A stretch of 36,894 nt of DNA. Source: a virus. A model generated the notes under the pieces. It searched no databases, had not been told where the DNA came from, and saw nothing but the letters and a program-made list of their open reading frames with translations. A program made the position numbers and the translations under genes. Position 1 is the stretch's first letter, and each line of letters begins with the position of its first letter. Below, piece after piece: positions 1-5,796 of this stretch. The stretch is from the IMG/VR virus record IMGVR_UViG_3300020205_000249, positions 1 to 36,894 of that record. One strand, given 5' to 3'.

Positions 1-295
1 CCGCAGTGTAGGTACTTTTTACATCTATGGTTCTGCCATCTGATAGCGTTAAGTCTGCCCCAAATTTTCTAAAATCACAATTCAAATCAAAATTTAGGTT
101 TAAAACTTTAGCAACTGCATATTCAGTAATTACCCCATCAACGGACATTTGCAAACCATTTTGCGTGGGGTCTTGTTTGCGTTCAGTGCCTTGTTTACTT
201 GTAATTTCATGTCGCTTACGACCGATAAACCAACAAATTTCTAGTTCAGTAACAGTAGGGTAAAAGTTTAAATACCGCTTGTTGTGGTCGCTCAT
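1..295 (-). CDS. PD-(D/E)XK-like nuclease, N-terminal part (cut by window edge)
   Basis: An open frame starts at ATG 295 on the minus strand and runs off the left edge after 98 codons. The stretch GADLTLSDGRTIDVKST ends in the D...(D)xK pattern of PD-(D/E)XK nucleases, preceded by a helical segment with EYAVAKVLN. The start overlaps the stop of the upstream gene as ATGA (292-295), showing operon coupling. The missing C-terminal half is the minus-strand open frame at the right end of the window (36678-36894). Together they give about 170 residues, normal for this phage family. It probably cuts DNA; the substrate is unknown. Only the fold is inferred. Confidence 0.75.
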   Translation of the reverse strand, partial: MSDHNKRYLNFYPTVTELEICWFIGRKRHEITSKQGTERKQDPTQNGLQMSVDGVITEYAVAKVLNLNFDLNCDFRKFGADLTLSDGRTIDVKSTYTA

Positions 296-534
296 TTTTT
301 CTTTTCCTTAATCCACACGCAGTCAAAACAAACCTTCATCATCCAACGCACGAACCAGTTTGGTTCATTTCCTTTTCTTGGGATGTACTTCATTCCGTAA
401 TTTGTTTCGGGTTTATTGCCAAACATATAACAAGCCCAATCAGAAAATTCGGGTACATAAAATTTATATTCACCTTCTGCTTTGTAAATACTGTCGTCAA
501 AACGAATTGTTCCGCTTGTTGGTTCTTCAGTCAT
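292..534 (-). CDS. Small conserved-looking phage protein, unknown function
   Basis: This encodes 80 residues starting MTEEPTSG. The ATG at 534 is chosen because it overlaps the upstream stop as ATGA (531-534); an in-frame start at 582 would lie deep in the upstream gene. The protein is rich in Trp, Tyr and Phe (WACYMF, NWFVRWMM) and ends in a lysine cluster. It has two Cys in FDCVW-type context but no clear metal site, no signal peptide and no recognised domain. It sits in the tightly overlapped minus-strand early operon. Its function cannot be stated. Confidence 0.7.
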   Translation of the reverse strand: MTEEPTSGTIRFDDSIYKAEGEYKFYVPEFSDWACYMFGNKPETNYGMKYIPRKGNEPNWFVRWMMKVCFDCVWIKEKKK

Positions 535-866
535 GTTGTTGCCTTTCCTTCTGCTCTTGCTGATGCTTCTAAACTGCGCCACACCTCAATTTTGGCTTCT
601 GCCGCAATCATGAGCCAACGTAAACGTTCGCATTTGGATACCGCTTGTTCCAACGCACGCAAATGCGCTTTGTAATCGGAATGTGAATACGCGTAAGTTT
701 CTTTTGCCGATTCGGTTTTTTCGCTTGACGATGCCATAAGCGACGCTTTAATGGTTTTGCGATACTCGGTCATGTACACGACGTTTGCTTTCGCTTGGGC
801 GTATTCTGATGCGTTGTCGCGTATAAAATCCAGTGCCTTAAACGGGCTGATGTCTTGTTCTGTCAT
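531..866 (-). CDS. Conserved phage helical protein, unknown function
   Basis: This encodes 111 residues, largely helical and charged. It contains a pattern I associate with a widespread phage family: EYAQAKANVVYMTEYRK, a central HSDYKAHLRALEQAV, and a C-terminal AKIEVWRSLEASARAEG. Such proteins tend to sit near replication and recombination genes, but no biochemical role is known to me. The start has a strong ribosome site (AAAAGGAAACG before ATC-ATG). The frame overlaps the upstream gene by 29 bp and the downstream gene by 4 bp, so all are translated from one message. Confidence 0.75.
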   Translation of the reverse strand: MTEQDISPFKALDFIRDNASEYAQAKANVVYMTEYRKTIKASLMASSSEKTESAKETYAYSHSDYKAHLRALEQAVSKCERLRWLMIAAEAKIEVWRSLEASARAEGKATT

Positions 867-1044
867 GATTCGTTTCCTTTTGTTGAATGATTGCGTTGTA
901 ATACTGTTTTGGCATTGGTGCTTTTTTGTCCAAAAAATCGCGGAACCATTCAGCCCCGCCTAGTTGGTTAAAAATAATCCATTGCCTATCGGACATACGA
1001 ATTTGTCTGCCAATAAGTTTTTCGGGTGGTTTGGGTCTTGGCAT
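838..1044 (-). CDS. Small DNA-binding-like protein
   Basis: This encodes 68 residues beginning MPRPKPPEKLIGRQIRMSD, followed by RQWIIFNQLGGAEWFRDFLDK. The basic N-terminus and the short 'GxxxWxRxFL' helix resemble small phage proteins with a ribbon-helix-helix-like or single helix-turn-helix layout. DNA binding is an inference, not shown. ATG 1044 directly abuts the upstream stop codon (1045-1047), and the end overlaps the next gene by 29 bp. Confidence 0.65.
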   Translation of the reverse strand: MPRPKPPEKLIGRQIRMSDRQWIIFNQLGGAEWFRDFLDKKAPMPKQYYNAIIQQKETNHDRTRHQPV

Positions 1045-1260
1045 TTACAACTCTTGAACTGTGACGCGATATTGCTTGCCAAACATATCCAATACATCAA
1101 TCGTTTTTGTGGTGGAACAAAATTCTCCAAATTCACCCAAATCAAATTGCACCATGCCAACTTGGTCAATCAATTGCTCGGTGTCCCTGTTTGCCAATGT
1201 TTGATGTATTAGGGTAGCGATGTAATCGCAATATGCCAATTTCAATGTTTTGCTCATCAT
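1045..1260 (-). CDS. Small unknown protein downstream of the replication initiator
   Basis: This encodes 71 residues, starting MMSKTLKLAYCDY. The start at 1260 forms an ATGA overlap with the initiator stop, with AAAAAGGAAATC upstream; a second ATG follows at 1257. The sequence has a helical N-terminus and a beta-rich C-terminus (TKTIDVLDMFGKQYRVTVQEL). I recognise no family. Position suggests a replication-associated accessory role, but this is only context. Confidence 0.65.
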   Translation of the reverse strand: MMSKTLKLAYCDYIATLIHQTLANRDTEQLIDQVGMVQFDLGEFGEFCSTTKTIDVLDMFGKQYRVTVQEL

Positions 1261-2030
1261 GATTTCCTTTTTAAAGATGCCAGCATTTCACGCTCGGCTT
1301 GGGTTGGGGGTCGGGTTGTTTTCTCATCTGCTTTAATTTTTTCAAGCGCAGGGTCAGGCTCATTGTTCATCGGCACTGTGAGCCTTGCAACGTCGTATAA
1401 ATTTGGTTTCGCCGCTTTGCTGTTACGTACCCAATTACGCCATGTTGCCGACCAATCTAATTTCACGCCTTTTTGACCCGCTTGGGCAATCCAATAATCT
1501 TTGAACTGCTCGGCAATTTGCCTGATGTTTAAATCGGGTCGTTCGCTTTGTGCCCATTCACCCAATGATTTTGTCAAAACCCAATCGTGAGAGAGGCGCG
1601 AGCCTCGCTTGTTTTCTTTTAATTGGTTATTGGTTATTGGTTTATGGTTATTGGTTGGTTGAACGTCTGTTGAACCATCGTTTAACGTTCGTTCAACGCC
1701 CGTTGGAATTTTGTTCAACGCTCGTTTAAGTGCCGATGCTTTTCCGGCTTTGGAAGCAGTGGTTAATTGTTGTCTGTAATATTCAATTTCATTGTTGCAA
1801 CGATTGTGATGCCACCCATCATTTTGCAAAATAAAAAAATCTTCAAGAACAGTTTTTATATCGGTTGAATTGCATCGGAGCCGTCGAGCAACGGATTGAA
1901 TGTCCAACAAAATTGGTTTTTCGGTGTCGTAATACATTTCGAGCAAACGTCGATATGTTAAATCCTCATCATTGGATAAATGAGCAGTGTCGGCGCGGTA
2001 ATCGCCAATATGAAATTGAAAATAATGCAT
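1257..2030 (-). CDS. DUF1376 (YdaU-like) phage replication initiator
   Basis: This encodes 257 residues. Residues 1-95 match the DUF1376 pattern: YFQFHIGDYRADTAHLS, then EDLTYRRLLEMYYDTEKPI, as in YdaU-type replisome organisers with winged-helix character. Residues about 100-145 are a low-complexity linker. The C-terminal part has FKDYWIAQAG and LDWSATWRNWVR, typical of this family and of helicase-loader or initiator proteins. The likely role is to bind the origin and recruit the host replisome, since no polymerase or helicase is encoded. The linker DNA carries iteron-like repeats (1625-1734), the same arrangement as lambda O. ATG 2030 has GAGG seven bases upstream. Confidence 0.85.
   Translation of the reverse strand: MHYFQFHIGDYRADTAHLSNDEDLTYRRLLEMYYDTEKPILLDIQSVARRLRCNSTDIKTVLEDFFILQNDGWHHNRCNNEIEYYRQQLTTASKAGKASALKRALNKIPTGVERTLNDGSTDVQPTNNHKPITNNQLKENKRGSRLSHDWVLTKSLGEWAQSERPDLNIRQIAEQFKDYWIAQAGQKGVKLDWSATWRNWVRNSKAAKPNLYDVARLTVPMNNEPDPALEKIKADEKTTRPPTQAEREMLASLKRKS
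1625..1734. repeat. Candidate replication origin: 11-bp iterons plus 7-bp AT-rich repeats
   Basis: On the plus strand, seven units begin at 1658, 1669, 1680, 1691, 1702, 1713 and 1724, exactly 11 bp apart, with consensus GTTNAACGNYC (examples GTTGAACGTCT, GTTTAACGTTC, GTTCAACGCTC). The units at 1702 and 1724 are degenerate. Directly adjacent are four tandem 7-mers, GGTTATT or GGTTTAT, at 1625, 1632, 1639 and 1646, next to a T-rich strand. An 11-bp period does not preserve reading frame, so the pattern is not a protein repeat. Iterons beside an AT-rich repeat inside an initiator gene match the architecture of lambda ori in gene O. Origin function is inferred. Confidence 0.7.
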
Positions 2031-2146
2031 TAAGCATCCTCGCTAACCCTCCAAAAAGAAACAGTCGGCAGGTGGGAGGTTCACTTTTCGGTCTGCTCAT
2101 GACTTCAGACCTAGCCGTTGTTTCAAAAACTATATCATGGAATGTA

Positions 2147-2512
2147 TTACGGTGGCATGGGTTCAACAATTATTTTTGCCGCGCCCCATTTGATGACGTT
2201 TTTCCGTTCGACGTGTAACACATCAATTTGTCCGTCATCGTCAAACACGCCACATTGGCACAATGCGTCAAGCGTCGATTTGACCACGTTGTCAATGTCA
2301 CGTATGCGTTTATCGGGCGGGTACAACTCAATTGTTATGTGAAGCCTTTTGTTTGCAAAACCATCATGCCCATTACGCGTAAATTCTGCATTAACAGCCG
2401 TTTTAAACAACGTTGCGCGTGACGTAAGAAAACGTCTTGACCCTTTAAAACCCCAATACGTATTGACGCTTGGGGGAAACGGGATTGTTAAATTTAAAGC
2501 GTCGCGTGTCAT
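2147..2512 (-). CDS. rusA: RusA-family Holliday junction resolvase
   Basis: This encodes 121 residues beginning MTRDALNLTIPFPPSVNTYW, the classic RusA opening. RDIDNVVKSTLDAL (residues 71-84) and the acidic run DDDGQIDVLHVER (91-103) supply the three catalytic aspartates known from E. coli RusA (here D72, D74 and one of D91-93). It resolves Holliday junctions or branched DNA made during recombination-dependent replication, complementing the annealase and exonuclease encoded divergently. ATG 2512 is chosen because homology begins there. It has no clear Shine-Dalgarno site, so it may be read from a very short leader as first gene of the minus-strand operon. Confidence 0.9.
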   Translation of the reverse strand: MTRDALNLTIPFPPSVNTYWGFKGSRRFLTSRATLFKTAVNAEFTRNGHDGFANKRLHITIELYPPDKRIRDIDNVVKSTLDALCQCGVFDDDGQIDVLHVERKNVIKWGAAKIIVEPMPP

Positions 2513-2576
2513 ATATTGTAAATTTGTGTATAATACATTCAGCACGATTGGTGCTATGTTTAACAACGGAGTAATT
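2513..2576. promoter_or_regulatory. Divergent early promoter region
   Basis: This 64-bp gap separates the minus-strand operon (start 2512) from the plus-strand recombination operon (start 2577). GTATAATAC at 2528-2536 gives a plus-strand -10 TATAAT (2529-2534) and, on the other strand, TATTAT facing the resolvase gene, so one element could serve both directions. No consensus -35 is evident. The perfect inverted repeat AGCAC-GATTG-GTGCT (2541-2555) starts at the predicted plus-strand +1. CGGAG upstream of 2577 is the ribosome site. Confidence 0.55.
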
Positions 2577-2879
2577 ATGAGTAGAGTATATGACCAATGG
2601 CTTGACAGCCGCAAACACGAATCAGACGAGTTCATGCACGAATTCGAAATGCGCACAGAACGGCATTTGCAAACTGATTGGAATCCCAAAAATTACGAAA
2701 TGTTCATTGATGCGTTATTTGACGCAGACCTTGAGCCGTACAAAACCCGATTACAAGAAGCCATTACAAAAGGCCACATGGGTGCATTGGAGATTGGCAC
2801 AATCATTTGTGACATGGTTCACGATTATTGTGAAGACAAGGCAAAACAATTAGCAAAACAAGAAATGGGACAATCATGA
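2577..2879 (+). CDS. Early acidic protein of unknown function, first gene of recombination operon
   Basis: This encodes 100 residues beginning MSRVYDQWLD, with CGGAG five bases before ATG 2577. The protein is helical and acidic; Asp/Glu dominate the N-terminal 60 residues, ending in a Lys/Gln-rich tail. There is no recognised domain, signal or membrane segment. It is the leader gene of the cassette with annealase, exonuclease and SSB, and overlaps the annealase start by 4 bp (ATGA). A role in early takeover or recombination is plausible by position only. Confidence 0.75.
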   Translation: MSRVYDQWLDSRKHESDEFMHEFEMRTERHLQTDWNPKNYEMFIDALFDADLEPYKTRLQEAITKGHMGALEIGTIICDMVHDYCEDKAKQLAKQEMGQS

Positions 2880-3427
2880 AAACATTTATTGAATTACGAA
2901 AAATCAACGTCAACCCGCACATTGAGAAAAAAGGCAATTTGTCATACCTATCATGGGCGTGGGCAGTTGATTATTTATTGCAAGAAGACCCGACAGCGCA
3001 TTGGGGTTTCCATGAACCAAGTTATTTTGGTGAAACCGTGATGGTGTCATGCACTGTAAACGCAATGGGTAAATCCATGTATATGCATTTGCCGGTCATG
3101 GACAACAAAAACAACGCCATTAAAAACCCCGACGCACGCAAAATTTCAGATGCAATGATGCGCTGTTTAGCCAAGTGCATTGCAACGTTTGGAATCGGGT
3201 TATATGTGTATGCGGGCGAAGATTTGCCATCCGAAGATGCACCCGAGCCGCTTGATGTTGACGTGTTGTTGGAAGGCATTGGATTAACTTTTTCATTGGA
3301 AGAATTGCGCGAAGTTTATTTTGCCGCAATCAAAATGGCACATGGAAATCAATCGGTTATTAAACAATTGGAATTAGCCAAAGACGCACGCAAAAAAGAA
3401 TTAACTGAGGCGGGCGTTAATGAATAA
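2876..3427 (+). CDS. DUF1071/Sak3-type single-strand annealing protein
   Basis: This encodes 183 residues. The opening KINVNPHIEKKGNLSYLSWAWA and the later DAMMRCLAKCIATFGIGLYVYAGEDLP are hallmarks of the DUF1071 (Sak3) family of phage annealases. These proteins anneal complementary single strands and pair with a 5'-3' exonuclease. The exonuclease gene follows immediately with an 8-bp overlap, making the classic SynExo pair. The C-terminal 60 residues are a variable helical tail, possibly for SSB or exonuclease contact (inference). Confidence 0.87.
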   Translation: MKTFIELRKINVNPHIEKKGNLSYLSWAWAVDYLLQEDPTAHWGFHEPSYFGETVMVSCTVNAMGKSMYMHLPVMDNKNNAIKNPDARKISDAMMRCLAKCIATFGIGLYVYAGEDLPSEDAPEPLDVDVLLEGIGLTFSLEELREVYFAAIKMAHGNQSVIKQLELAKDARKKELTEAGVNE

Positions 3428-4049
3428 TCAGCCGTACATAAACATTGAGCAAGGCTCAGACGCATGGAAGCAAGCGCGTTTGGGTCACGTTACAGCCAGC
3501 AACATGGCTGACGTAATGTCCAAAGGCAAAGGAAATACTGAAGCCGTTGGTCGTTACAAATACAAAGTCAAATTGGTTGCCGAACGTTTGACAATGACAA
3601 CAGGCGAATCATTTACAAATGCGGCTATGGAATGGGGCGTTGAACAAGAACAATTTGCTTGCATCGAATACGAGGCGGCTAAAAACGTTTTTGTTGAACG
3701 TACAGGCTTTTGGTTGCACCCAACGATGCCGTGGCTTGGCGTGTCACCAGACCGCCTTGTTGGCGACGATGGTTTGATTGAAGTGAAATGTCCCAATACG
3801 ACAACGCACCTCGGTTATTTGTTTGACAACAGAATACCGCCTGAGTATTACAAACAAATCCAATGTCAATTGTGGGTCACGGGTCGCCAATGGTGCGACT
3901 TTGTGTCTTACGACCCCCGACTGCCAAAGCGCAATCGCTTGCTGATTGTGCGTGCAGACCGAGATGAAAGTCTCATCAAAGAGATGGAAACCGAAACGAT
4001 AGCGTTTTTGGGCGAAATCAATCAATTAATCATTAAATTGGAAGGCTAA
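3420..4049 (+). CDS. YqaJ/lambda-exonuclease family 5'-3' exonuclease
   Basis: This encodes 209 residues of the YqaJ viral recombinase fold. Visible motifs are GSDAWKQARLGHVTASN (12-28), the metal and catalytic set around SPDRLVGDDGLIEVKC (D111, E121, K123), and the QIQCQLWVTGRQWCDFVSYDP block (147-166). It degrades the 5' strand of double-stranded ends to feed the annealase encoded upstream. Length is normal for the family (about 200-230). The start overlaps the annealase by 8 bp, favouring coupled translation. Confidence 0.92.
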   Translation: MNNQPYINIEQGSDAWKQARLGHVTASNMADVMSKGKGNTEAVGRYKYKVKLVAERLTMTTGESFTNAAMEWGVEQEQFACIEYEAAKNVFVERTGFWLHPTMPWLGVSPDRLVGDDGLIEVKCPNTTTHLGYLFDNRIPPEYYKQIQCQLWVTGRQWCDFVSYDPRLPKRNRLLIVRADRDESLIKEMETETIAFLGEINQLIIKLEG

Positions 4050-4051
4050 TC

Positions 4052-4453
4052 ATGGCTGTAAATAAATTCATCGGCATTGGCAATTTGGGCAAAGACCCCG
4101 AAATGCGATTCATGCCCGACGGCAAAGCGGTTTGTAATTTTTCAATTGCAATTAGCGAAAAATACAAAGACAAATCAGGCGAATCCAAAGAGGTAACCGA
4201 ATGGGTTAACGTGGCGTTGTTTGGCAAATTGGCTGAAATCGCTGGCGAATACCTGAAAAAAGGTTCAAAGGTTTACGTTGAAGGAAAAATGAAAACGGAA
4301 AAATATTCCAAAGATGGCATCGACCGCCACACAACAAAAATTATTGGCGAGAAAATGGAAATGTTAAACAGCAAAAGCGAAAATGCTGACACGCCACGGG
4401 CACAAGCAAAACCCGTAGAAACATTTGAAATGGATGATGACATTCCGTTTTAA
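4052..4453 (+). CDS. ssb: Single-stranded DNA-binding protein
   Basis: This encodes 133 residues with a bacterial-type OB fold: NKFIGIGNLGKDPEMRF, then FSIAISEKYKD, EWVNVALFGKLAEIAGEYLKKGSKVYVEG and the TTKIIGEKMEML strand. The disordered tail ends in DDDIPF, the acidic tip that recruits partner proteins in cellular SSBs. It coats single strands made by the exonuclease and at forks. It is the last gene of the recombination cassette, starting 2 bp after the exonuclease stop and followed by a strong terminator. Confidence 0.95.
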   Translation: MAVNKFIGIGNLGKDPEMRFMPDGKAVCNFSIAISEKYKDKSGESKEVTEWVNVALFGKLAEIAGEYLKKGSKVYVEGKMKTEKYSKDGIDRHTTKIIGEKMEMLNSKSENADTPRAQAKPVETFEMDDDIPF

Positions 4454-4501
4454 ATAATGCACAATGCAATTGAGTGCGGTTGCCATTGCGCTCGTTGGTT
4501 C

Positions 4502-4535
4502 AAGGGGGATGCTGAAAAGTGTCTCCCTTTTTTTT
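4502..4535 (+). terminator. Rho-independent terminator after ssb
   Basis: AAGGGGGATGC (4502-4512) pairs with GTGTCTCCCTT (4519-4529) as an 11-bp stem including three G-U wobbles, around a TGAAAA loop. The stem runs into eight T in total on its 3' side (to 4535). It ends the recombination operon. Confidence 0.88.
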
Positions 4536-4690
4536 CACCATAAAACGTCATGTAACCCCATCCCGCACCGGCGTTACCAGTTTTGTCAAACAATTTGGTT
4601 TGAAGACAAAATGTTTCATTGTGTAATAAGTGTTGTATTTTCAACAGAAACCAATTTATTTTGCCAAATATGCCAGAAACGCGGTTTTTA
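4536..4690. other. Non-coding gap with a capsid-like antisense fragment
   Basis: The 294 bp between ssb and the gene at 4748 hold the terminator above, the promoter below, and no credible gene. On the minus strand, positions 4584-4552 read K-T-G-N-A-G-A-G-W-G-Y. That matches 10 of 11 residues of the capsid protein's segment 156-166, with mostly synonymous base differences. It may be a relic or a coincidence. Confidence 0.4.
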
Positions 4691-4692
4691 TA

Positions 4693-4720
4693 TATAATAC
4701 TATTCATGACACAACGTCAT
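4693..4720 (+). promoter_or_regulatory. Promoter with 5'-end hairpin ahead of the gene at 4748
   Basis: TATAAT at 4693-4698 sits in TATATAATAC; the -35 is poor. The inverted repeat ATGAC-ACAAC-GTCAT (4706-4720) begins one base after the predicted +1 (4705), so the transcript would start with a 5-bp stem-loop. The same layout occurs at 2529 and 5082. Confidence 0.55.
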
Positions 4721-4747
4721 ACATTAATCATCTAAAAGGAACGAATC

Positions 4748-4999
4748 ATGAACAAAGCAGAAATCCAGATGTATCGTCAAATGGAAGCCAATGAAAAACG
4801 CAGATTGGCAAACGAACATAGTTTTTTGGAACGCATGGAAAGACGTGACGCAATGATGGCTCGACGTGAAGCACGTGCAGACCAAATGATTGGTGAACTT
4901 AATAGCGGCAAATTGTACGTTTACCCTGTAGGTGGTAAATATCGCGAAGGTACACGCGAAGAATTGATTGCCTTTTTAATCCGCAACGAATACGCATAA
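4748..4999 (+). CDS. Small highly charged helical protein, unknown
   Basis: This encodes 83 residues starting MNKAEIQMYRQMEANEKRRL. Residues 1-55 are an Arg/Glu/Met-rich helix with coiled-coil character. The C-terminus (GKLYVYPVGGKYREGTREELIAFLIRNEY) looks like a small beta-helix unit. AAAAGGAACG precedes ATC-ATG. The gene has its own promoter (4693) and a GC hairpin just after its stop, so it looks like an independent transcription unit. I recognise no family. Small early phage genes of this kind often encode host-takeover factors, but that is only a possibility here. Confidence 0.75.
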   Translation: MNKAEIQMYRQMEANEKRRLANEHSFLERMERRDAMMARREARADQMIGELNSGKLYVYPVGGKYREGTREELIAFLIRNEYA

Positions 5000-5005
5000 A
5001 ACATC

Positions 5006-5019
5006 GGGGGCTTGCCCCC
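5006..5019 (+). terminator. GC hairpin after stop codon (weak terminator or mRNA 3' stabiliser)
   Basis: GGGGG-CTTG-CCCCC starts seven bases after the TAA at 4997-4999. The stem is very stable, but the following bases (TCACAATTGC) lack a T-tract, so termination may be partial or the hairpin may protect the 3' end. Confidence 0.5.
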
Positions 5020-5081
5020 TCACAATTGCAAAAATATTTAAATTATTTTTAAGCAATGTGTAATAGTTCGTAGATATTTGA

Positions 5082-5111
5082 TATAATACTTCTACGATAA
5101 CAAAATATCGT
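5082..5111 (+). promoter_or_regulatory. Promoter with 5'-end hairpin ahead of the gene at 5144
   Basis: TATAAT at 5082-5087 lies in GATATAATAC, downstream of an AT-rich tract (5028-5052) that could act as an UP element. The inverted repeat ACGATA-ACAAAA-TATCGT (5094-5111) starts exactly at the predicted +1 (5094). Confidence 0.58.
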
Positions 5112-5143
5112 AAATTTTTTAAACATTTGAAAAGGAAGCAATC

Positions 5144-5356
5144 ATGAAAAAATACAAACTTGATGTAAAAAACCATGTTGACGTAGATGGATGGACGGAT
5201 GACGATAGGTCTTACATTTTGAATTTGCCTTATGGCTTTAGATTTTCTGATGAAATCACCCATGTTCGTGGGTATGACACCATGGCTGAACTTCGCGCAT
5301 CAGTCAAAATTGATGTAATACCATGTGATTGTGAATCTTGCATCAATCGTAAATAA
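5144..5356 (+). CDS. Small acidic protein, unknown
   Basis: This encodes 70 residues beginning MKKYKLDVKNHVDVDGWTDDD. It is acidic, with a C-terminal CDCESC cluster (three Cys in six residues) that could bind a metal or form a disulphide. There is no signal or membrane segment and no recognised family. The start has AAAAGGAAGC before ATC-ATG. It has its own promoter and 5' hairpin upstream and a GC hairpin seven bases after its stop, so it forms a self-contained unit like the previous gene. Confidence 0.72.
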   Translation: MKKYKLDVKNHVDVDGWTDDDRSYILNLPYGFRFSDEITHVRGYDTMAELRASVKIDVIPCDCESCINRK

Positions 5357-5362
5357 ACCCAC

Positions 5363-5378
5363 GGGGGCGAAAGCCCCC
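5363..5378 (+). terminator. GC hairpin with GAAA tetraloop after stop codon
   Basis: GGGGGC-GAAA-GCCCCC begins seven bases after the stop at 5354-5356. It is an exceptionally stable GNRA-loop hairpin followed by ATTTGT, with no T-tract. The next gene (5408) has no visible promoter of its own, so read-through must occur. The hairpin is more likely an attenuator or mRNA stabiliser than a full stop. Confidence 0.5.
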
Positions 5379-5407
5379 ATTTGTAAACATTTAAAAGGTA
5401 ACAAATC

Positions 5408-5608
5408 ATGAAAAACAATTCTTGGAAAAAAGATTATTTAATTGTGTTGTTTAGCGACTATGACAACACATGGCAAAAAGTAACAATCCCCTGCACGTTT
5501 ATGCAAGCAATCCGATTTGCACGTGCCAAAGGCTGGCGTATTGACAGCCAAAACGTGCGTTTGGTTACATTGACAGAATTTGCAACAATGAACGGGGTGA
5601 CAGCATGA
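5408..5608 (+). CDS. Small unknown protein
   Basis: This encodes 66 residues beginning MKNNSWKKDYLIVLFSDYDNTW. Aromatic-rich beta strands are followed by a basic helix (MQAIRFARAKGWRI). No family is recognised. AAAAGGTAAC precedes ATC-ATG, as in the neighbouring small genes. The stop overlaps the next start as ATGA (5605-5608), so this gene and the membrane protein after it are translationally coupled. Confidence 0.7.
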   Translation: MKNNSWKKDYLIVLFSDYDNTWQKVTIPCTFMQAIRFARAKGWRIDSQNVRLVTLTEFATMNGVTA

Positions 5609-5775
5609 AATTCATTAAACAATTAGCAATTTGGGCATTCCAAGGTTTTGTTAGTTTGGCTTTTGTTGTTGGCGGTGCATTTTTCTTAATTGAATATATG
5701 TCCGGATGTGGTGAGCATTACATCGACTCCAAAGGGGTTAGCCACGCCAACCAATGTTTTTTTATCAATCGTTAA
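5605..5775 (+). CDS. Small single-pass membrane protein
   Basis: This encodes 56 residues: MKFIKQLAIW, a hydrophobic helix at about residues 10-31 (FVSLAFVVGGAFFLIEY), then a short tail with two cysteines (C35 and C52) before the stop. The ATGA overlap with the upstream gene and the conserved-looking tail support it as real. The positive N-terminus predicts an N-in topology with a periplasmic, possibly disulphide-bonded tail. A superinfection or host-envelope role is possible but unproven. Confidence 0.65.
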   Translation: MKFIKQLAIWAFQGFVSLAFVVGGAFFLIEYMSGCGEHYIDSKGVSHANQCFFINR

Positions 5776-5796
5776 TCATTTAAAAGGAAATTAATC

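Noticed and set aside
1969-2169. 66-codon minus-strand frame between rusA and the initiator
   Set aside because: It overlaps both neighbours, its codon choice is poor and no domain is visible. The 116-bp gap holds only the initiator's ribosome site.
4464-4697. 77-codon plus-strand frame after ssb
   Set aside because: It is interrupted by the strong terminator and is unlike any protein; no ribosome site.
4450-4707. 85-codon minus-strand frame after ssb as a real gene
   Set aside because: It runs through the terminator stem and promoter and has no ribosome site. Only its short capsid-like stretch was kept, as a possible relic.
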